A stretch of 64,000 nt of DNA from Triangularia verruculosa (lineage: Eukaryota; Ascomycota; Sordariomycetes; Sordariales; Podosporaceae). A program made the position numbers and the translations under genes. The stretch covers positions 62,001-126,000 of the forward strand of contig MU863954.1 in the NCBI GenBank assembly GCA_033296885.1, given 5' to 3'. The notes beneath the pieces are model-generated. The model did not search any database and was not told the DNA's origin. It saw only the letters and a list, made by a program, of their open reading frames with translations. Within the stretch, counting starts at the first letter, position 1, and each line of letters starts with the position of its first letter. Shown here in pieces: positions 46,546 through 59,554 of the stretch.

Positions 46546-49500
46546 ATGAATTCGATACGAAGCTCGCAGCGACGCTCGCCCGGCGCAGAGTTAGGCCCTC
46601 CGCCAAACATCCAGCAACGATCTATCTCTCCCGCCGTCGGCGTCGGCACCAACCGTCCCGTTGCGCCCCGGTCATCGACATCATCGAGGCCTATGCAGCC
46701 CGTCAGCGGCAGTCTGAGCAGGAGTGATGGCACCCGGAGGACAAATGTGAGTGTTGAGTCTTCTTCAGCAGTCCTGCCTTCCCATGTCCCGTCCGTCCGC
46801 GTTTCAGCCAATGTCGACACACCACAGCCGGCTTCATGCATCACCACCTTGACGGCTCCCGTTTCAGCAAGAACCCCCCTTCTTTCGTCGAACGAGTGCT
46901 GCCTCTTCTAGTGTGCAATCTGCCAAACTGCACTGTGTGTGCCCAAGTTCCCTGTGCGTTGCTAACCATGCCATCCAAAAAGTCATCAGCGAGTACTTCT
47001 GTGCCCCTCTCCCAGATCGAAAAGAGCGTAACACACCTGTTGGTCGCCACGAAGCAGCTATTGGAAACTCTGACACAATGGTCCCGGGGAAATGCTACCG
47101 ACACGCAGGTGTCCGATGTCTATGTCCGGTTGGGATACGAGTTCAACATGGCCTGCCGGGCCTTTACAGCCATTAATGTCGATACAACTGATCTCGGAAA
47201 CGTGCCCGAGCTGCTAAGAAACATTTTAGAATCTACTTTAAGTCAGGAAGCGAGCGTGGAGAGTTTGGATAAATATTTGCCAAAGATCCGCGACATCATC
47301 ATCAACTTGCTGCATGGACTGAAGAGGAAACAAACAAGGCTGCGTCAAAGACAGCAGAGAGAGAGGGAAAATGGACAACCGGGCGAACAGGGAGGCTCGG
47401 GGGATGGCCCATCAGCATCCAACCCTCCTGGCCGAACGACGAGCACGAGCACCATGGGAAGCGTCAATTCCGGACTGACAACATTGTTGAACGAAGGGCT
47501 CGAGGACGGCGGATATCGACCACAAAGCCAGCGGGATGATGGGAGAAACAACATGAACAATTCCCCGACTAGACGATACCTGTCGCAACGAGAGCAATCC
47601 CGCGGGTCGGTCAACTCGGAGCAATCTAGCCTTTCTAGCAATACGATGCAGAGCATTCCCGTCATGCCCCCTTACCCTGGCGATGAGACTATGCCCTCGG
47701 GGCCCTCGGTTGGCGATATGAGCAGTTTGGATAACTTCCCGCCGCCTCCCCCACCGCCGAAGCAGTCTCAGCAAAGCGCCCTGGCGGCCTTGCAAAGGGG
47801 TGGTGATCTCGAGAGGCGCGCTTCGCGGAGATATTCTGCCTACCAGATCTCCAAGCTTGTGGGTGCCCAAGGAGTTCCTATGCTTCCGCCGCAAACCACG
47901 CCAATCCCCAACCGCGGCCGAGTCGAGGCGAGGGAGTCGTGGCGGGCGATGCAATCGAGAGATACGGTTCGGCATCAGCGAAACAAGTCTTCACGGGCGG
48001 CGCCCATGGATGCATCGTCGCCGGTTCGTGTACCGAGCAGAGTGTTGGAGGAGTCGGAGAGTAATCCGGTGGAACTGCCAGCCTCGAAATCGGAGGTGCC
48101 TGAGCTCGAATCACCGGAGAAGTATAGACCGAGTGCTACCTTGAGCGGGCCACCAGCTGATGCAATGCCAATGGTGGGCATGGATGAGGAAGAAGAGGAG
48201 AAGCCGTCAAAGGCGCCTGCCAAGGCACCTGTGGTTGCTCGTGCTCCCACCCCTGACAAGCCGCCGAGCTCGTTTGGGATGGACAACACACCACCCGTCA
48301 CGAAAGAACTAACTCTGTTTTTGCAGTACAAGTCCAAAGTCAAGAAGTTTGTTCTCCCTGAAGGATACGATGAGCTCTCGATTGGACGTTTGCAGCTGGC
48401 ATTTATCGAAAAGTTTTCGTGGAACACGCAGCAAAACGGCGCCGACCTGCCAGATATTTACATTCAAGATCCGGTTTCTGGTGTGCGCCATGAGCTGGAG
48501 GACTTGTCGGACATTAAGGACAGGACAGTGCTGGTACTCAACATCGAACCCCTCGATGAAGTCAAGAAGCATATCGATGAGGGGATCGGATCTCTCAAGA
48601 AGATTGTCGAAGAGGTCAAGCAAAATGTGGACGATCATGGGGCTGCTCTGCAGAGAGTGTCTGAGCGCCAGCAGGAGACCGCCAAGGACGTTGCTCGACT
48701 GGCTGCTGCTCCTCCTCCCGCCGTCATGTCACCAGCCGTCGATGCATCCAAGACGGTTGCCAGTGCTGTGGGCGTGGCCGCTCGCAAGCTCAGCACATCC
48801 CAGATTACCGAGATCCAGAGCCTGCGCCGAGACCTGGCTGTTTTGCGGCAAACGTACTCCAACTTCCAATCCGAGATCCAAGGCTCCATGTCGGCCCTTC
48901 GCAGCAAGGCCAACAGCGTCAAGACGACGGCTGCCAAGATCGCCGTTCCGGGTATTGAGGGCGACAGTGGACGGGCATATGTCATCAACGGCCGGAAGCA
49001 GCTTAACACGGATAGCGACAGGCTTGTCAACAAGGTGGACGACTTGCAGGATTTGGTGGAGGATCTGCGCAAGGACGTTGTTCACCGCGGCGTGCGCCCT
49101 CTGCCGAGACAACTCGAGACTGTGACCAAGGATATCACGCTGCTTACCAAGGAACTCAACAAGATGGAGGAGTACATGAGGCAGGAGAAGCCGGTGTGGA
49201 CCAAGATCTGGGAGAAGGAGTTGGAGGATGTCTGCCAGGGGCGTGATGAGCTGAGGGTGATGGAGGACTTGATTGTGGACTTGCGGGACGATCTGGAGAA
49301 GGCTTCCGAGACGTTTGCGCTGGTGGAGCAGGCGACGAAAGAGCAGATGAAGGATGCTGGAACGAACGCTGCGGGCAGTGGACCGACGCTGAGACAATTC
49401 TCCAAGGGGCTGAACTCGATCAACAACAATGCCTTTGTGGACCCTAGGGATGCGAAGGAGGGCGTGTTAGGGGAGGTGAGGGCGCTGCAGCCGAACCACG

Positions 49501-49835
49501 AGAACCGACTGGAGGCCATCGAGCGGGCCGAGAAGTTGCGGCAGAAGGAGCTGGAGACGAGGATGCAGAACCCGCTTAAGAAGGAGCTGAGCAACTTTGT
49601 CGAGGAGGGGAGGCTGAAGAAGAGCGGTGGAGTGGAGGAGGTGGAGAGGGCGAGGAAGGCGAAGGAGGAGAGGATTAGACGGGAGGTGTGGGAGAGGCAG
49701 AACGGGATCATTCCTGAGGATCCGATTGGGGAGGAGGCTGCTGCCGAGGAAGGGGGTGGTAGTGCCGATGGGGGTGAGGGGGTGGATGATGACATAGACA
49801 AGGAGAATGGGGAGGTGAGCCAGGATCAATTGTAA
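46546..49835 (+). CDS. bud6: Actin-interacting polarity factor BUD6/AIP3
   Basis: Two exons, 46546-46746 and 46983-49835, give 1017 residues. The intron (GTGAGT…CAAAAAG, branch GCTAAC) joins RRTN to SSASTSVPLSQIEKSVTHLL in frame; this was preferred over the ATG at 46968, which lies inside the intron. Residues ~68-160 are the conserved AIP3 N-terminal region (LVATKQLLETLTQWSRGNAT…). A low-complexity part with a polyproline stretch (near residue 320) follows. Then comes the AIP3 core from KELTLFLQYKSKVKKFVLPE (about 506) with long coiled-coil stretches to the C-terminus. In yeasts and moulds this protein binds G-actin and formins, acts as a nucleation-promoting factor in the polarisome, and localises to hyphal tips and septa. 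Confidence 0.92.
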
Positions 49836-50293
49836 ATCTTTTTTTCTTATGATGGTATGGAAAGAGTGGGAAGGCTGGAAAGGGATGGATTGGTGGGGAA
49901 TATACCCTGTTTTTTTGTTTGCTTTTGTCACTGTTTAGTGGGAGGCAGGGCTGTTGCTTTGTTTTGTTTTTGCTTCAAGTTTTGGTTAGGAATTCTGGAA
50001 TTGCTACAACTTGACAGTGTATGGGGAAGAAGGTTATTATTTCTGTGTAACAACGATACCAGTCAGTTACATGTTTGTTGGAGCTAGGAATAGATGTGCT
50101 TACTCATTTTATTGTCGTTCCTTTGACAGTAGTGTGGTCGTAGTGTACATTTATTTCCGGGGTGGTGAGGGGGCCGGGAGTGCTCTGCCGAGGTGCGTGT
50201 CCCCGCACTCCACTTGGACTTATAAGTCTCCAGGTTACACCTCTTCCAGATGTTACAGCGGAAACAAGATAACAGCAACAGAGAAAGAAAAAA
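49836..50293. other. Intergenic sequence
   Basis: 3' region of BUD6 and promoter of the next gene; T-rich then A-rich. No gene seen. Confidence 0.5.
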
Positions 50294-51594
50294 ATGACAC
50301 CGGAATTCGAAACCACCGTCTCCAACGCCATCGCCAACGACGTCCTCCCGGGAGCAGTCATGCTCGTCCGGTCTCGAGACGGCAAGCTGGACTACTCCCA
50401 TGCGCTGGGTGCACTGTCACTGTCCAACCCCTCCTCCCTGGGTCCTCTAAAACCAGACAGCATCCTCACCATGGCCTCCACGACCAAGCTCCTCACCGCC
50501 ATCGCAGTGCTGCAGCAGGTCCAAGCCGAAAAAATCACCCTCGAAACCGACGTCTCGGAACTCCTACCCGAACTAGCCTCCCTACCGGTGCTATCATCCA
50601 GTGGAAACAATCCACCGGTGTTGTCAAAACGGACAGAACCAATCCTACTGAAGCACCTGCTCACGCACAGCTCAGGGGCAAGTTACACGTGGAACAGTCC
50701 CGACGTTGTCGCCCATCTCACTTCCAATGACAAACCCGTTCCCGTCCCTTTATCCCCCGTTGGAGGGAAAAGTGTATCAGAGCGGTGTTCCTACCCGTTG
50801 ACCTTCCAGCCGGGAAAGGGGTGGGTTTACGGGACGGGGTTGGACTGGGCGGGGCTGCTTGTTGAGCGGCTCTCTGGGAGGAAACTAGATGATTATTTCC
50901 AGTTGCGTATCCTCCAGCCGTTGGGGATCCAAAAAGGGGAAATCACGTTTTATCCGGGCCGACACCCCTCTCTTAAAGGGCGACGGGCGGGGATGACGGC
51001 TAGAGGAGAGAAGGATAGGCTAAGGCATCATAAACTGGGGGAGGAGCCGGCGGAGAATGAGGCGATGGGGGGGGAGGCTGGGTTTGGGAGTATGGCTGCG
51101 TTTGTTACTGTGCTGGCTGATTTTTTGAAGCCAGAAGGAAGTAAGTTGCTGGATGTGGAACGTCAGGAGTTGCTGTTTAAGGGGTGTTTGAGCGAGGAGT
51201 CGAAGGCGGTGCTGAATCAGGGGTTGAAGGGGGAGGGGAGGGATTGGATTGTGGGGTGGGTTTATGAAGCTGGGGACGGAGGAGCAGGGGCGAGGTATGA
51301 TTGGAGTCCTGCTGGGTTGGTCACGACTGAGCCAGGGAAAGAGGGGAAGAGGAAAGGGGGTTTTGTTCAGTGGGGTGGGGCGTTTAATCTGGCTTGGGTA
51401 TGTCTGCTTTTCTGTTCTTTTCGGTTGTTGTGTGATGATGATAGAGTGGGTGATCGTACTGACAAGGAGAATAGTTTATCGATCGGGAGGCGGGGGTGTG
51501 CGGTGTGTTTGCCACGCAGATCTTGCTGCCGGGGGATTTGAAGGTTCGGCCGCTGATCAAGGAGTTTGAGGAGGTTGTTTACTCCAAGCTGTGA
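50294..51594 (+). CDS. Beta-lactamase-fold serine esterase/transacylase-like protein
   Basis: Two exons, 50294-51397 and 51475-51594, give 407 residues; the intron is GTATGT…ATAG. Residues 62-65 (S-T-T-K in MASTTKLLTA) form the SxxK nucleophile motif of class C beta-lactamases, DD-peptidases and EstB/LovD-type acyltransferases. Tyr179 in GWVYGTGLDWAG fits the catalytic Tyr motif. Near the end, FVQWGGAFNLAW takes the place of the KTG-like strand, and the second exon completes the fold (FIDREAGVCGVFATQILLPG). No signal peptide, so probably cytosolic. Fungal members hydrolyse esters or transfer acyl groups in secondary metabolism; no biosynthetic cluster is seen here, so the substrate is open. 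Confidence 0.87.
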
Positions 51595-52478
51595 GGGAGC
51601 ATGTGGTTGTTATTGGGGGGATGGGGTGGTGCAAACATGAGATGAGCTAGTGGGAGTGAGTGATGTTGGGATGCAGGAATTTAAGTAGGGAAAGGTGTAT
51701 GGCAAGAGCGCTTGGATGAAGGAACCAAAAGAACATAATAAGAGGCATGCCGGCAAGGCACACAACTAATACTCAGAACAAACCAACAAACCCCAACAGC
51801 ACAGGCCGGAACAGTGGTTATCAAGATCACCAATGCCACTGAGAAGCTCCTTGAATACAACTGAACTTTAACTAAACAGTAACAAAAGCCAACATCAAGT
51901 GGCGTAGAAAGCTTCAGCAGCCAAGCCTTATACACGCCACATATATCCTCACAACCCTCACTCCCTGACCAAAGTGTGGAAACCCTAAAGAATTCCCTAT
52001 AAACTACATACAACTAACAAAAAACAGCCAGCCCCAATTTCAACCCCAATCCCAACTCCGCTTTTCCCCAGTTTAAACCGCAGCAACCGCTCCATTGAAT
52101 CATGCTTCACCCCAAATCCCAAATGCCTGCCTTATAAAAAATTCACAAGAAACCATACAAACACTAAACCTTATTCACCCAAAGCCCATATCCCACTGCT
52201 CTCTTTCCACCAAGCCACGCCTTTCTTTTATACTTTCCCCCAATGAAACACCCACTTTTTCTTTTTCCTTCCCCGTTCAATCCCATTCCCGCCAAGGCAG
52301 CGCTCCAACCCTTTTCGAAACCCGATTGCAATATCCTTTGCCAAGATGGTTTGCGTCCTCGAGAAAACAGAGCAGCAGACACCAAGCTTTCATCCCATCC
52401 CCCAGACTCAGATTGCAAAAGCAAATTCAACGCAAAGGATTACCGCCCGCAGGAGGGGTCGTCGGACATGATTGTCTC
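51595..52478. other. Intergenic sequence, convergent 3' ends
   Basis: Between the 3' ends of the esterase gene and the SNT1-like gene. The plus-strand open frame starting at 52095 is mainly antisense to the SNT1-like gene. Confidence 0.5.
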
Positions 52479-55400
52479 CTAGTACCCCTCCCTCCTCGGC
52501 GGAGGCCGATCGTATCCCTCCTGCGGCCGCAGTATCCTCTGCTGTTGCATCTGAGCCTGGGCTTGGCTCATCGGCTGGCCTTGCACCGGCCCGCGCTGCT
52601 GGCCCTGCGCCTGCACCTGCGCTTGGTGCTGAGCCGCAGCTTGCTCTCTCGCCAGGTCTCTGGGATCTCGTCCCATCTCTCTCGGATCCCGTCCCATTTC
52701 TCTGGGATCTCTGCCCAATTCTCTCGGATCCCTGGCCATCTGACTCTCCCGGGCATACTGGGCCTCTCTCTCCCGCATCATGTGAGCCTCCCTCATCGGA
52801 TCAGGCTGGCCGTATGCCTGTGGCGGGGGCGGGCCACGGGCATCGAACGCGCTCACCGGGGTATAGCTCCTAGACCCAGGATCTCTCGGCTGTCCAGGCC
52901 CCGGAGTAGCGTACCGAGGATACGGCTCATTGGGCGGGGCGGGCGCTCCTCTTCTGCCATCCTGCGGCGGCTGGGCGTACCTACCGCCTCCGATTGACCC
53001 CTGGTGCTGATGGTGAACCATGCCGGCTGTTGGGCTCTGCGATTCGTGAGGATATACAGGAGGACCACGGTTCTCCCTCAACGTGAACTGGTGACCACCT
53101 TGCTGAGGCGGGCCTGCCGACCAAGCAAGCTGCTGCTGCGACGGAACCGAGCTGGTGACAGGCGGCTTAGACTGTACTCCGTGCTGAACTCCCCATGCAG
53201 ACTGCGTGGGCACAGGCTGGCTCGGCTTTTGCGGGGTACCTTGATGAGACGGCGGCCAGTTACTGGGAGGCTGGTGCTGCGGTGGAGCTTGTTGTGGAAT
53301 CTGATGACCGTGAACAAGCTGCTGCTGTTGCATCATCTGTTCCCGCTGCTGCCGCTGGAGCTGCTCCTGTTGCATCATTTGTTGCTGCTGGCTGGCTGAG
53401 GCTTGCGGCGGTTGTGACCAAGATTCGCGTCCAGACTGTTGCTGCAGCTCCCTCCTTGCAGCCATGCTCGGGTGAGGAGCATACTGCGTTGTAGGCGAAG
53501 CCGCATGCGCCTGACTGACGGGGTACCCCGGATATCCCGGCTGTGGGTACGCCATTTGGGCCTGCGGTGGGTGCTGTTGCACCTGCGGTGGCTGCGATGG
53601 CGGCTGCTGAGCATGTTGATGTTGGGCCATCTGCTGGGGATGCTGAGCATGCTGAGCGGGGGGCTGGCCATAATGGTGCACCGTATGGGTCTGAGGAGAG
53701 TTGGTTGCACTTGACTGGTGTTGGCCAAAATGGCGAGGGTAATAATCCCGCGAGGCTTCCATTGCAGAATCCATAGTGGGAACCATGGAGGAGCTTGGGG
53801 CCCGTGAATGCGTAGGCCGTGGAGATCGTGGATGGAAGGTTGGCTTCAACGGAGGTATGGCTGAAGGGGGATGGCCTTGGTGGGACGGTGCCGGGTTTCG
53901 AGCATATGGATATCCGTCCTCCCTCCGTGGCGGCGCTGGTGCTGATGTTGGGGGAAGTGGTTGACGGGCACCCATTGATTGTGGCGGTGGGGTTGAGCTC
54001 GTCTTCCCGCCCATCGAGACATCGGCGACACGCTTTGAAGGCGGTGAAGGTTCGGGTTCGGCATTGAGCAATGACATGAGGTTGCTCGTCTTGGGTGCTG
54101 ATCGCGGCGCGGCTGGGGGAGCAGGAGTTGGAGCAGAGACGGGAGGAGCAGGAGCTGAGATGGGCGCAAACTGCTCCTGCATGGTTACCACCGTAGGTCT
54201 TTGCATAGTCGCCAAAGGCCTCTCACCCGCTGGCCCAACAGGTGGCTGCTGGCTGGGTATTGGGTCGTTGAGCAACCCGCGCATGGATTGGTTCTGAATC
54301 GTAGACCCATACATGGGAGCAGCCGGTGTAGCGCGATGCGGCGGCTCTGGCTGTCTCGACAGAGGGATCGGTTCACTGCGCGGTGGAGCAGTGCGCGGCG
54401 GCTGGTATGCCGGGTAAGCCTCTGGGGTGTGGGGAGGTTGGTCGGGATCCTGCTTCATGCGCAACGGCGGCGCCCGCTCTGCTTGTCGTGGCGGCTCGCG
54501 TTGACCGAGCCCCATCTGTTGACGTTCCCTCTCAACAGCATGACGGACGTCGCGGCCATCCTTGACCTGACCCAGCAGGGAGAAGGGACCTGAAGAGGCC
54601 CAGCCTGCCGGTGGAGGCACAGCGGCGTCTGTTACCGCTGCAATAGAGGCGGCAGACACCGGGGGCTTCTGGGAAATGGGCACAGGCTGTGGGGTCTGCC
54701 GGGGCATCTGAGACTGCTGCTGCTGTTGCTGCTGCGATTGGGACTGCGGCGGGTGTGGGTGTGGGTGTGGGTGTGGGTGCTGAGACAGTCCTAGTGGCGG
54801 CGTCGGCTCCAGCTCTCTCTCCTGTTGTTGGAAGGTAAAGGGCTGTGCCGGTGGTCGGAGAGGATGGATATGCGGTGACATGGCCTGTGTGACAACTGGA
54901 CCGTTTGGTGGGGCTTGCTGTTGTACGGCCGACGACGAGGTCATCGGTGCTGACATGACAGGCTGGGTCGGTTGAGCAAGCGGATGTGACACGGGAGCGG
55001 CCTGTGCAATTGGCACCTGGAAGCGCGAAAAGTGGTTGCCCGCGGGCATCGGCTCAATCTTAGTGGGCGTGTGCTCCTCCGGCTCGGCAGCAGCCAGGGG
55101 CCGGTGTCCCGACGGCACATCGTATCTCTTCCGGGGCCCTTGGGTGGGTGTCGGCGGAGCAGGCCGCTTCTCTCCCCGATGAAGCTTGCCATCGGCTTCA
55201 CTGGCAATCGCTTCCCAGTCCGAGTTGGCCTCCTTCCTGCTGCCACCTTCCTTGGTTTGCCGCATGTAGAAGTTCTTGACCTGCAGTTGAGAGATTGGTT
55301 AGCATAGAGAAGAGAAGAGGGGAAGAGAAGTGGACTTACCATGGTGGGTGTCTTAGTTTGCATATGGGCAGCAATGGCGTTCCAGTCGGTGCCAAAAGCC

Positions 55401-58400
55401 CGCAGCAGACCGGGGAAGTCGTTTGACTCTGAAACGCTCCAGTAGCTGGACGCTTGCTGTGGGGTACGAGTGCGATCCGGTCCGTATGGTTGAGAGATCT
55501 CAAATGTGGGCACCGATGTCTGGGGAAGCGGCGGCTCTGGCCGGAGAGACGGCGGAGCCATGAGATCCGAGATGCTGGACTGCATCGGGCCCATTGCCCT
55601 CTCGGGACTCGACATCGGCGGCTGCGGAACGGGTGCCAAGGGCGGCTGCATGCCCCCGGGAGGCACATCAAAGGGTCCCGGCGGTGGGCGGGCAGCAATG
55701 TCGACAGGGGTCTGGAGCGATGCCCACTCAGGGCCCTGAGCCCTCGAGTTGGCCCGTGATCTACCGCCCTTGGCGGGAACAGGGAGCGGAAGAGGCACCG
55801 GAGTTTGTGTTGCGGGTTTGGCTCCTTTGGCTTCCTTGTCCGACTTGTCCTTGTTCTGCTTCCTGCCCCGGGGTCTCTTGCCCTCCGTCTTCTCGGCGCC
55901 GCTATCATTCTTGGCGCCTTCGGTCATCGTGGCACCTCTCCGCCGGCCCGGGGTGGCAGCCGGTGTTGCACCGTCGGAATCGGCATTCGGTGTGGCCTCG
56001 TTGCCGCCAAAGTTGGGAGCAGCAGCACGGCGTGGAGGGCGGCGGCGCTCACCGTTTTCGCCCGTTTCCTGACCGGGGTCTTCGGCTTCTTGCTCGCCAT
56101 TGCCCAACTCCGACACCAAAGCACTGGACCGCTGCTTCGCACGTCCACCCTTCTTGCGCTTCTTGGGCTGTTTCTTAAGCTTCTCCTTGAGTGCCAGCTC
56201 CTGTTTCATAGAGTAGTAGTACTGAATGCAGGTTCCAGTATTGCGGCCGGGGAGTTCCTTTGCAATCTTGCCCCACTGCTTGGGGAACTCGAGGTAGGCC
56301 TTCTCAAACTTCTCAGCCTCTTCTTCCTTGAAGTTGACACGCCAAGGAACCACGTCCCAGGTGGCGACCAGTTTCTCCAAAGGCAGCTTGCCTGCAGTAT
56401 CATAAAATGAGGCCTGCTCCCTTTCTGTGGTCGTCCACAGCATGTCGGGGATTTCCGCCTCCTTGTCGGTGCGGTACTTGTCCTTCTGGATTCTCTCTTC
56501 CCGCTCTTGCTTCTCGGCAAATTCGCGCTCCGACTGTTCCATGGCTTTCTTCAGATCATATTCTGTCGCAAACCGCCCTCTGGTGCCCCTGCCTTCGGGT
56601 TTGGCCTCTGGCTTCTCACCCTTGCCCTCCTTGACTGGAACCTCGTTCGAGAAATATGCTCTGCTCTTGACTGCGACTGGGTCATTCGACTGGGTAAAGT
56701 TGAGGTAAGCCAAGTAAGCTTCCGCATATTCTTGTCGTGACTCGGCCTGTCCGGTTTCAGCAGTTGCTGTCTCCTGTTGAATATGGCCAAGAACAAAGTT
56801 TCCAAATTCAGGAGAGTTCTCCTCCGTTCGGAATGCTCGTCGGGTCTGTTCCCAAGGTTTGACGTGAAAGATGGGGAGGTCCTCTGTGGGCGGTGTGGCC
56901 GAAAACTCACGGATATTCTCGACACTACCGTAAATACTCCCGTCGTCTTCTGTCCTATCCTCGCTGTCGTCATCTGGGTGCGACGGGGTATTCCTGTTTG
57001 GACCAGCCTGCATAAACGGACCGTGGATATTATTTTGGCCCAACTCGCCATTGACCGATACTGGGGGGTGCGAGGGTTCCACCGTCTCATGCACCTCGGA
57101 AGCATCGTCCATATCGACATCTTCGTCATGTCGACTAGCATCCTGAATCGCAGGTACGGACGGAAGGGCCGAACTCTCAACATCCATGTCCTCCACCTTA
57201 GGTTGGGGCTCATGTATTTGTTGCCCGGCTAACTCATCCGTCTTCTCAGCTGGAGGGCTTACTGGCGCTTCACCAACGACGTCCGTCATTTCCTGATCTT
57301 GCTCCTGGGGTTGTGGCAAGGGCGCTTCTTTCTCCGCTCGATCAGCTTTTTGGTGTATGGTGGGAGGGAACGTGAAGCCGTCGGGAATAGGTTTCACCAC
57401 GCTCTCAAGGGTAACTGGGCTGTCCACCACCTTGATCATAGCATCATTTTCCACATTAGTATACCGCACAGCAATCTGGATAGGCGCGCATTCCAGCATG
57501 TCCTGCAGCTTCTTGAGTTCGGTCTCGGCCTTGGATACCTCAAGCGAAAAGAAGTCATTAAGATCTTCGTCATCCTCGTCCGATCCCTCAGTCTCGTCGA
57601 TAGAAGCTGGCACCTGCTTATCTGGCAACTCGATATTCGAATGTGGGAGATCAAAGGCAGCGGGTCGTTGCTCTTTTTTCGGGATCTGGGGGGCTGCTGA
57701 CTGCTCTGTATTTGCTGTCTTGTCCTCGGCGGCCTTCGATATCGCAGGGCTCGGGTTGTGTTCTTTGGCACGGTCTGGTTGCTGTTCTGTTTGAGCACGC
57801 TCTACCGCCGGCTCAGCTCCACTCATCTTTAGATCGCCATCATCCAGACTCATTCTCATGTCACGGTCCAGTGACGCCCTTGCTGAATGCGATCCTCTCT
57901 GATACGATATCGCAATATCATTCGGGCCCGTCCCACGAAAACCCCGGTAATGCTCCGTATGCGAGTCGGATTTCGCGTCCGGACTACGGGGACGTCTGTC
58001 ATACTCGCTATGGAAATCAGTATGAGACGACTCAGGGCGAAATCCACCAAAAGGTCTTGGGTGCTGCGAGGCAACGCTCATGGACCTCGCCGACTTTGGG
58101 GATTCCTGGGGCTTCTTGGCGCTGTATGCAGGATTGATCCACTGTTTACTGGACCTCTGCGGCTGCTTGGCATCGCGGTGGGCCCTGGGCCCAGATGGAA
58201 TGGTGGGACTAGCTTCGCCATGAATTTTTGAAGGGCCGGTGGGAGGAGCTCTGTCGTTGCTCACAACTTGACCAGCAGAGGGCGGCCTGTCTTCCACCGC
58301 TAACGCTCTAGGTCCGGTTGGAGGCGGTTTCCCTGTTATTGATTGAATATCTGTTGTGGCCGGTGGACGGCTGGGAACGGTCCCGAAAGCAGGGGCCGAA

Positions 58401-59554
58401 GGAGCAAGGGGAGGAGGCGACACGTCCTTCGCTGAGGGCGGATCGTTAGACACGCGGTCGATTGGTTTGGGTCGAATGAGGTCGTGCTCCCTGTCTCTAG
58501 GTCCCATGACGCGATCATCTCGAATATCCCTAACAGACTCCTGGTACCTAGGTTCTCGGTGATCTCGAATATCTGGTTCCCGTCCATAGCGGCCATCCTG
58601 GGAATGGCTGCGAGGGAATCGATGGTCAGGACGATCGCTTTCGTAATATCCCCTACCTCTCCCACCACCACGGTCCCCCCAATCACCCCCACCACGCCCT
58701 CTTCCTCCTCCGCGTCCACCGCGATATGGACCTCCTCTAAAAGGACCCCCGAAAGGTTGATCTGAATTCGATGACCCAGCCGACAACGGGCCATCCCTCG
58801 ATCCTCTTCTCGCGCGGTCTGCATCTACGTTCAACGGCACATCTCTGTCTCTCATAAAATCTCGGCCTGGGGGCGATCGGCCCCTCATAGGCGGAGGTGA
58901 TCGTCGGCCTCGAAAAAAGTTGTTTTCTCGTTGGTCTCGCGGCGGCCACTCCCGATCTCTAGGGTGTTCTCGTTCGCGGCTGCGGTCTTCTCGATAGTGG
59001 GGGCGATCGCGATGATCGTCACGCCCGGTATCTCTGCCATCATCTCTCCAAGGCCGTCCACGCCCTACACCTCGGCCGCCTCTGCCGCGAAAATCGCCGG
59101 AAAACCCGCCACGTGGACCATTTGGAGGGTCCAGTAGCGCCTTGGGCCCACGCGGCGGCTCGTTACGAAACCCGTCGCGGCCCGAAGGGAAGCCGGAGGG
59201 GTTTCCTCGCGCATCAATAGGACGTCTGCGGTCATTATCGGGGTACGGCTGGGGGGGACCACGGTCGCGGTCGCCACCATACGGAGACCTATCTCGGGGC
59301 GAACGAGAGCGACGCTCATTGTGGTACGGGCCCGGGTACCTCGTCCTGTTGTCGTAAAAGTTAGTTGGATAACCTGGCTCCTGTGTAGGACGTGTATCAC
59401 GCCGCAGGTTGGCATAGTAATCGTAGTCCTCCCTCTCCCACAACCCCAGATGACGGCGATAGCATACGTCGCACCAATACACTAGGCTATAGGTATATCG
59501 GCAATAAAGGTGATCATCAGCGTAATAGCCGTCATCGTCATGGTAGGTGGGCAT
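52479..59554 (-). CDS. snt1: SNT1-like two-SANT protein (Set3/NCoR-type corepressor)
   Basis: Two coding exons, 59554-55340 and 55280-52479, give 2338 residues. A probable 5' leader intron (59676-59557, GTAAGT…GTCAG) ends two bases before the ATG. The N-terminal third is rich in Arg/Gly/Asp/Pro (RGG and DR runs). A conserved block (VKPWEQTRRAFRTEENSPEF) precedes SANT domain 1 (about 1075-1130: RVNFKEEEAEKFEKAYLEFP, WGKIAKELPGRNTGTCIQYY). SANT domain 2 (about 1370-1415: NDFPGLLRAFGTDWNAIAAH) is split by the intron and ends VKNFYMRQ. The C-terminal 900 residues are Gln/Pro-rich and disordered. The paired SANT layout fits yeast Snt1 and animal NCoR/SMRT, scaffolds of the Set3 histone deacetylase complex. 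Nuclear. The first 60 residues are less certain. Confidence 0.85.

Noticed and set aside
46836..46982. ATG-containing upstream extension of the BUD6 frame
   Set aside because: The residues before SSASTSVPLSQ have no family similarity and lie inside a well-formed intron that links to the exon at 46546-46746.
52095..52997. 300-residue plus-strand frame rich in Arg/Leu/Ser/Pro
   Set aside because: Largely antisense to the Gln/Pro-rich end of the SNT1-like gene; its composition is explained by the complement of that low-complexity sequence.
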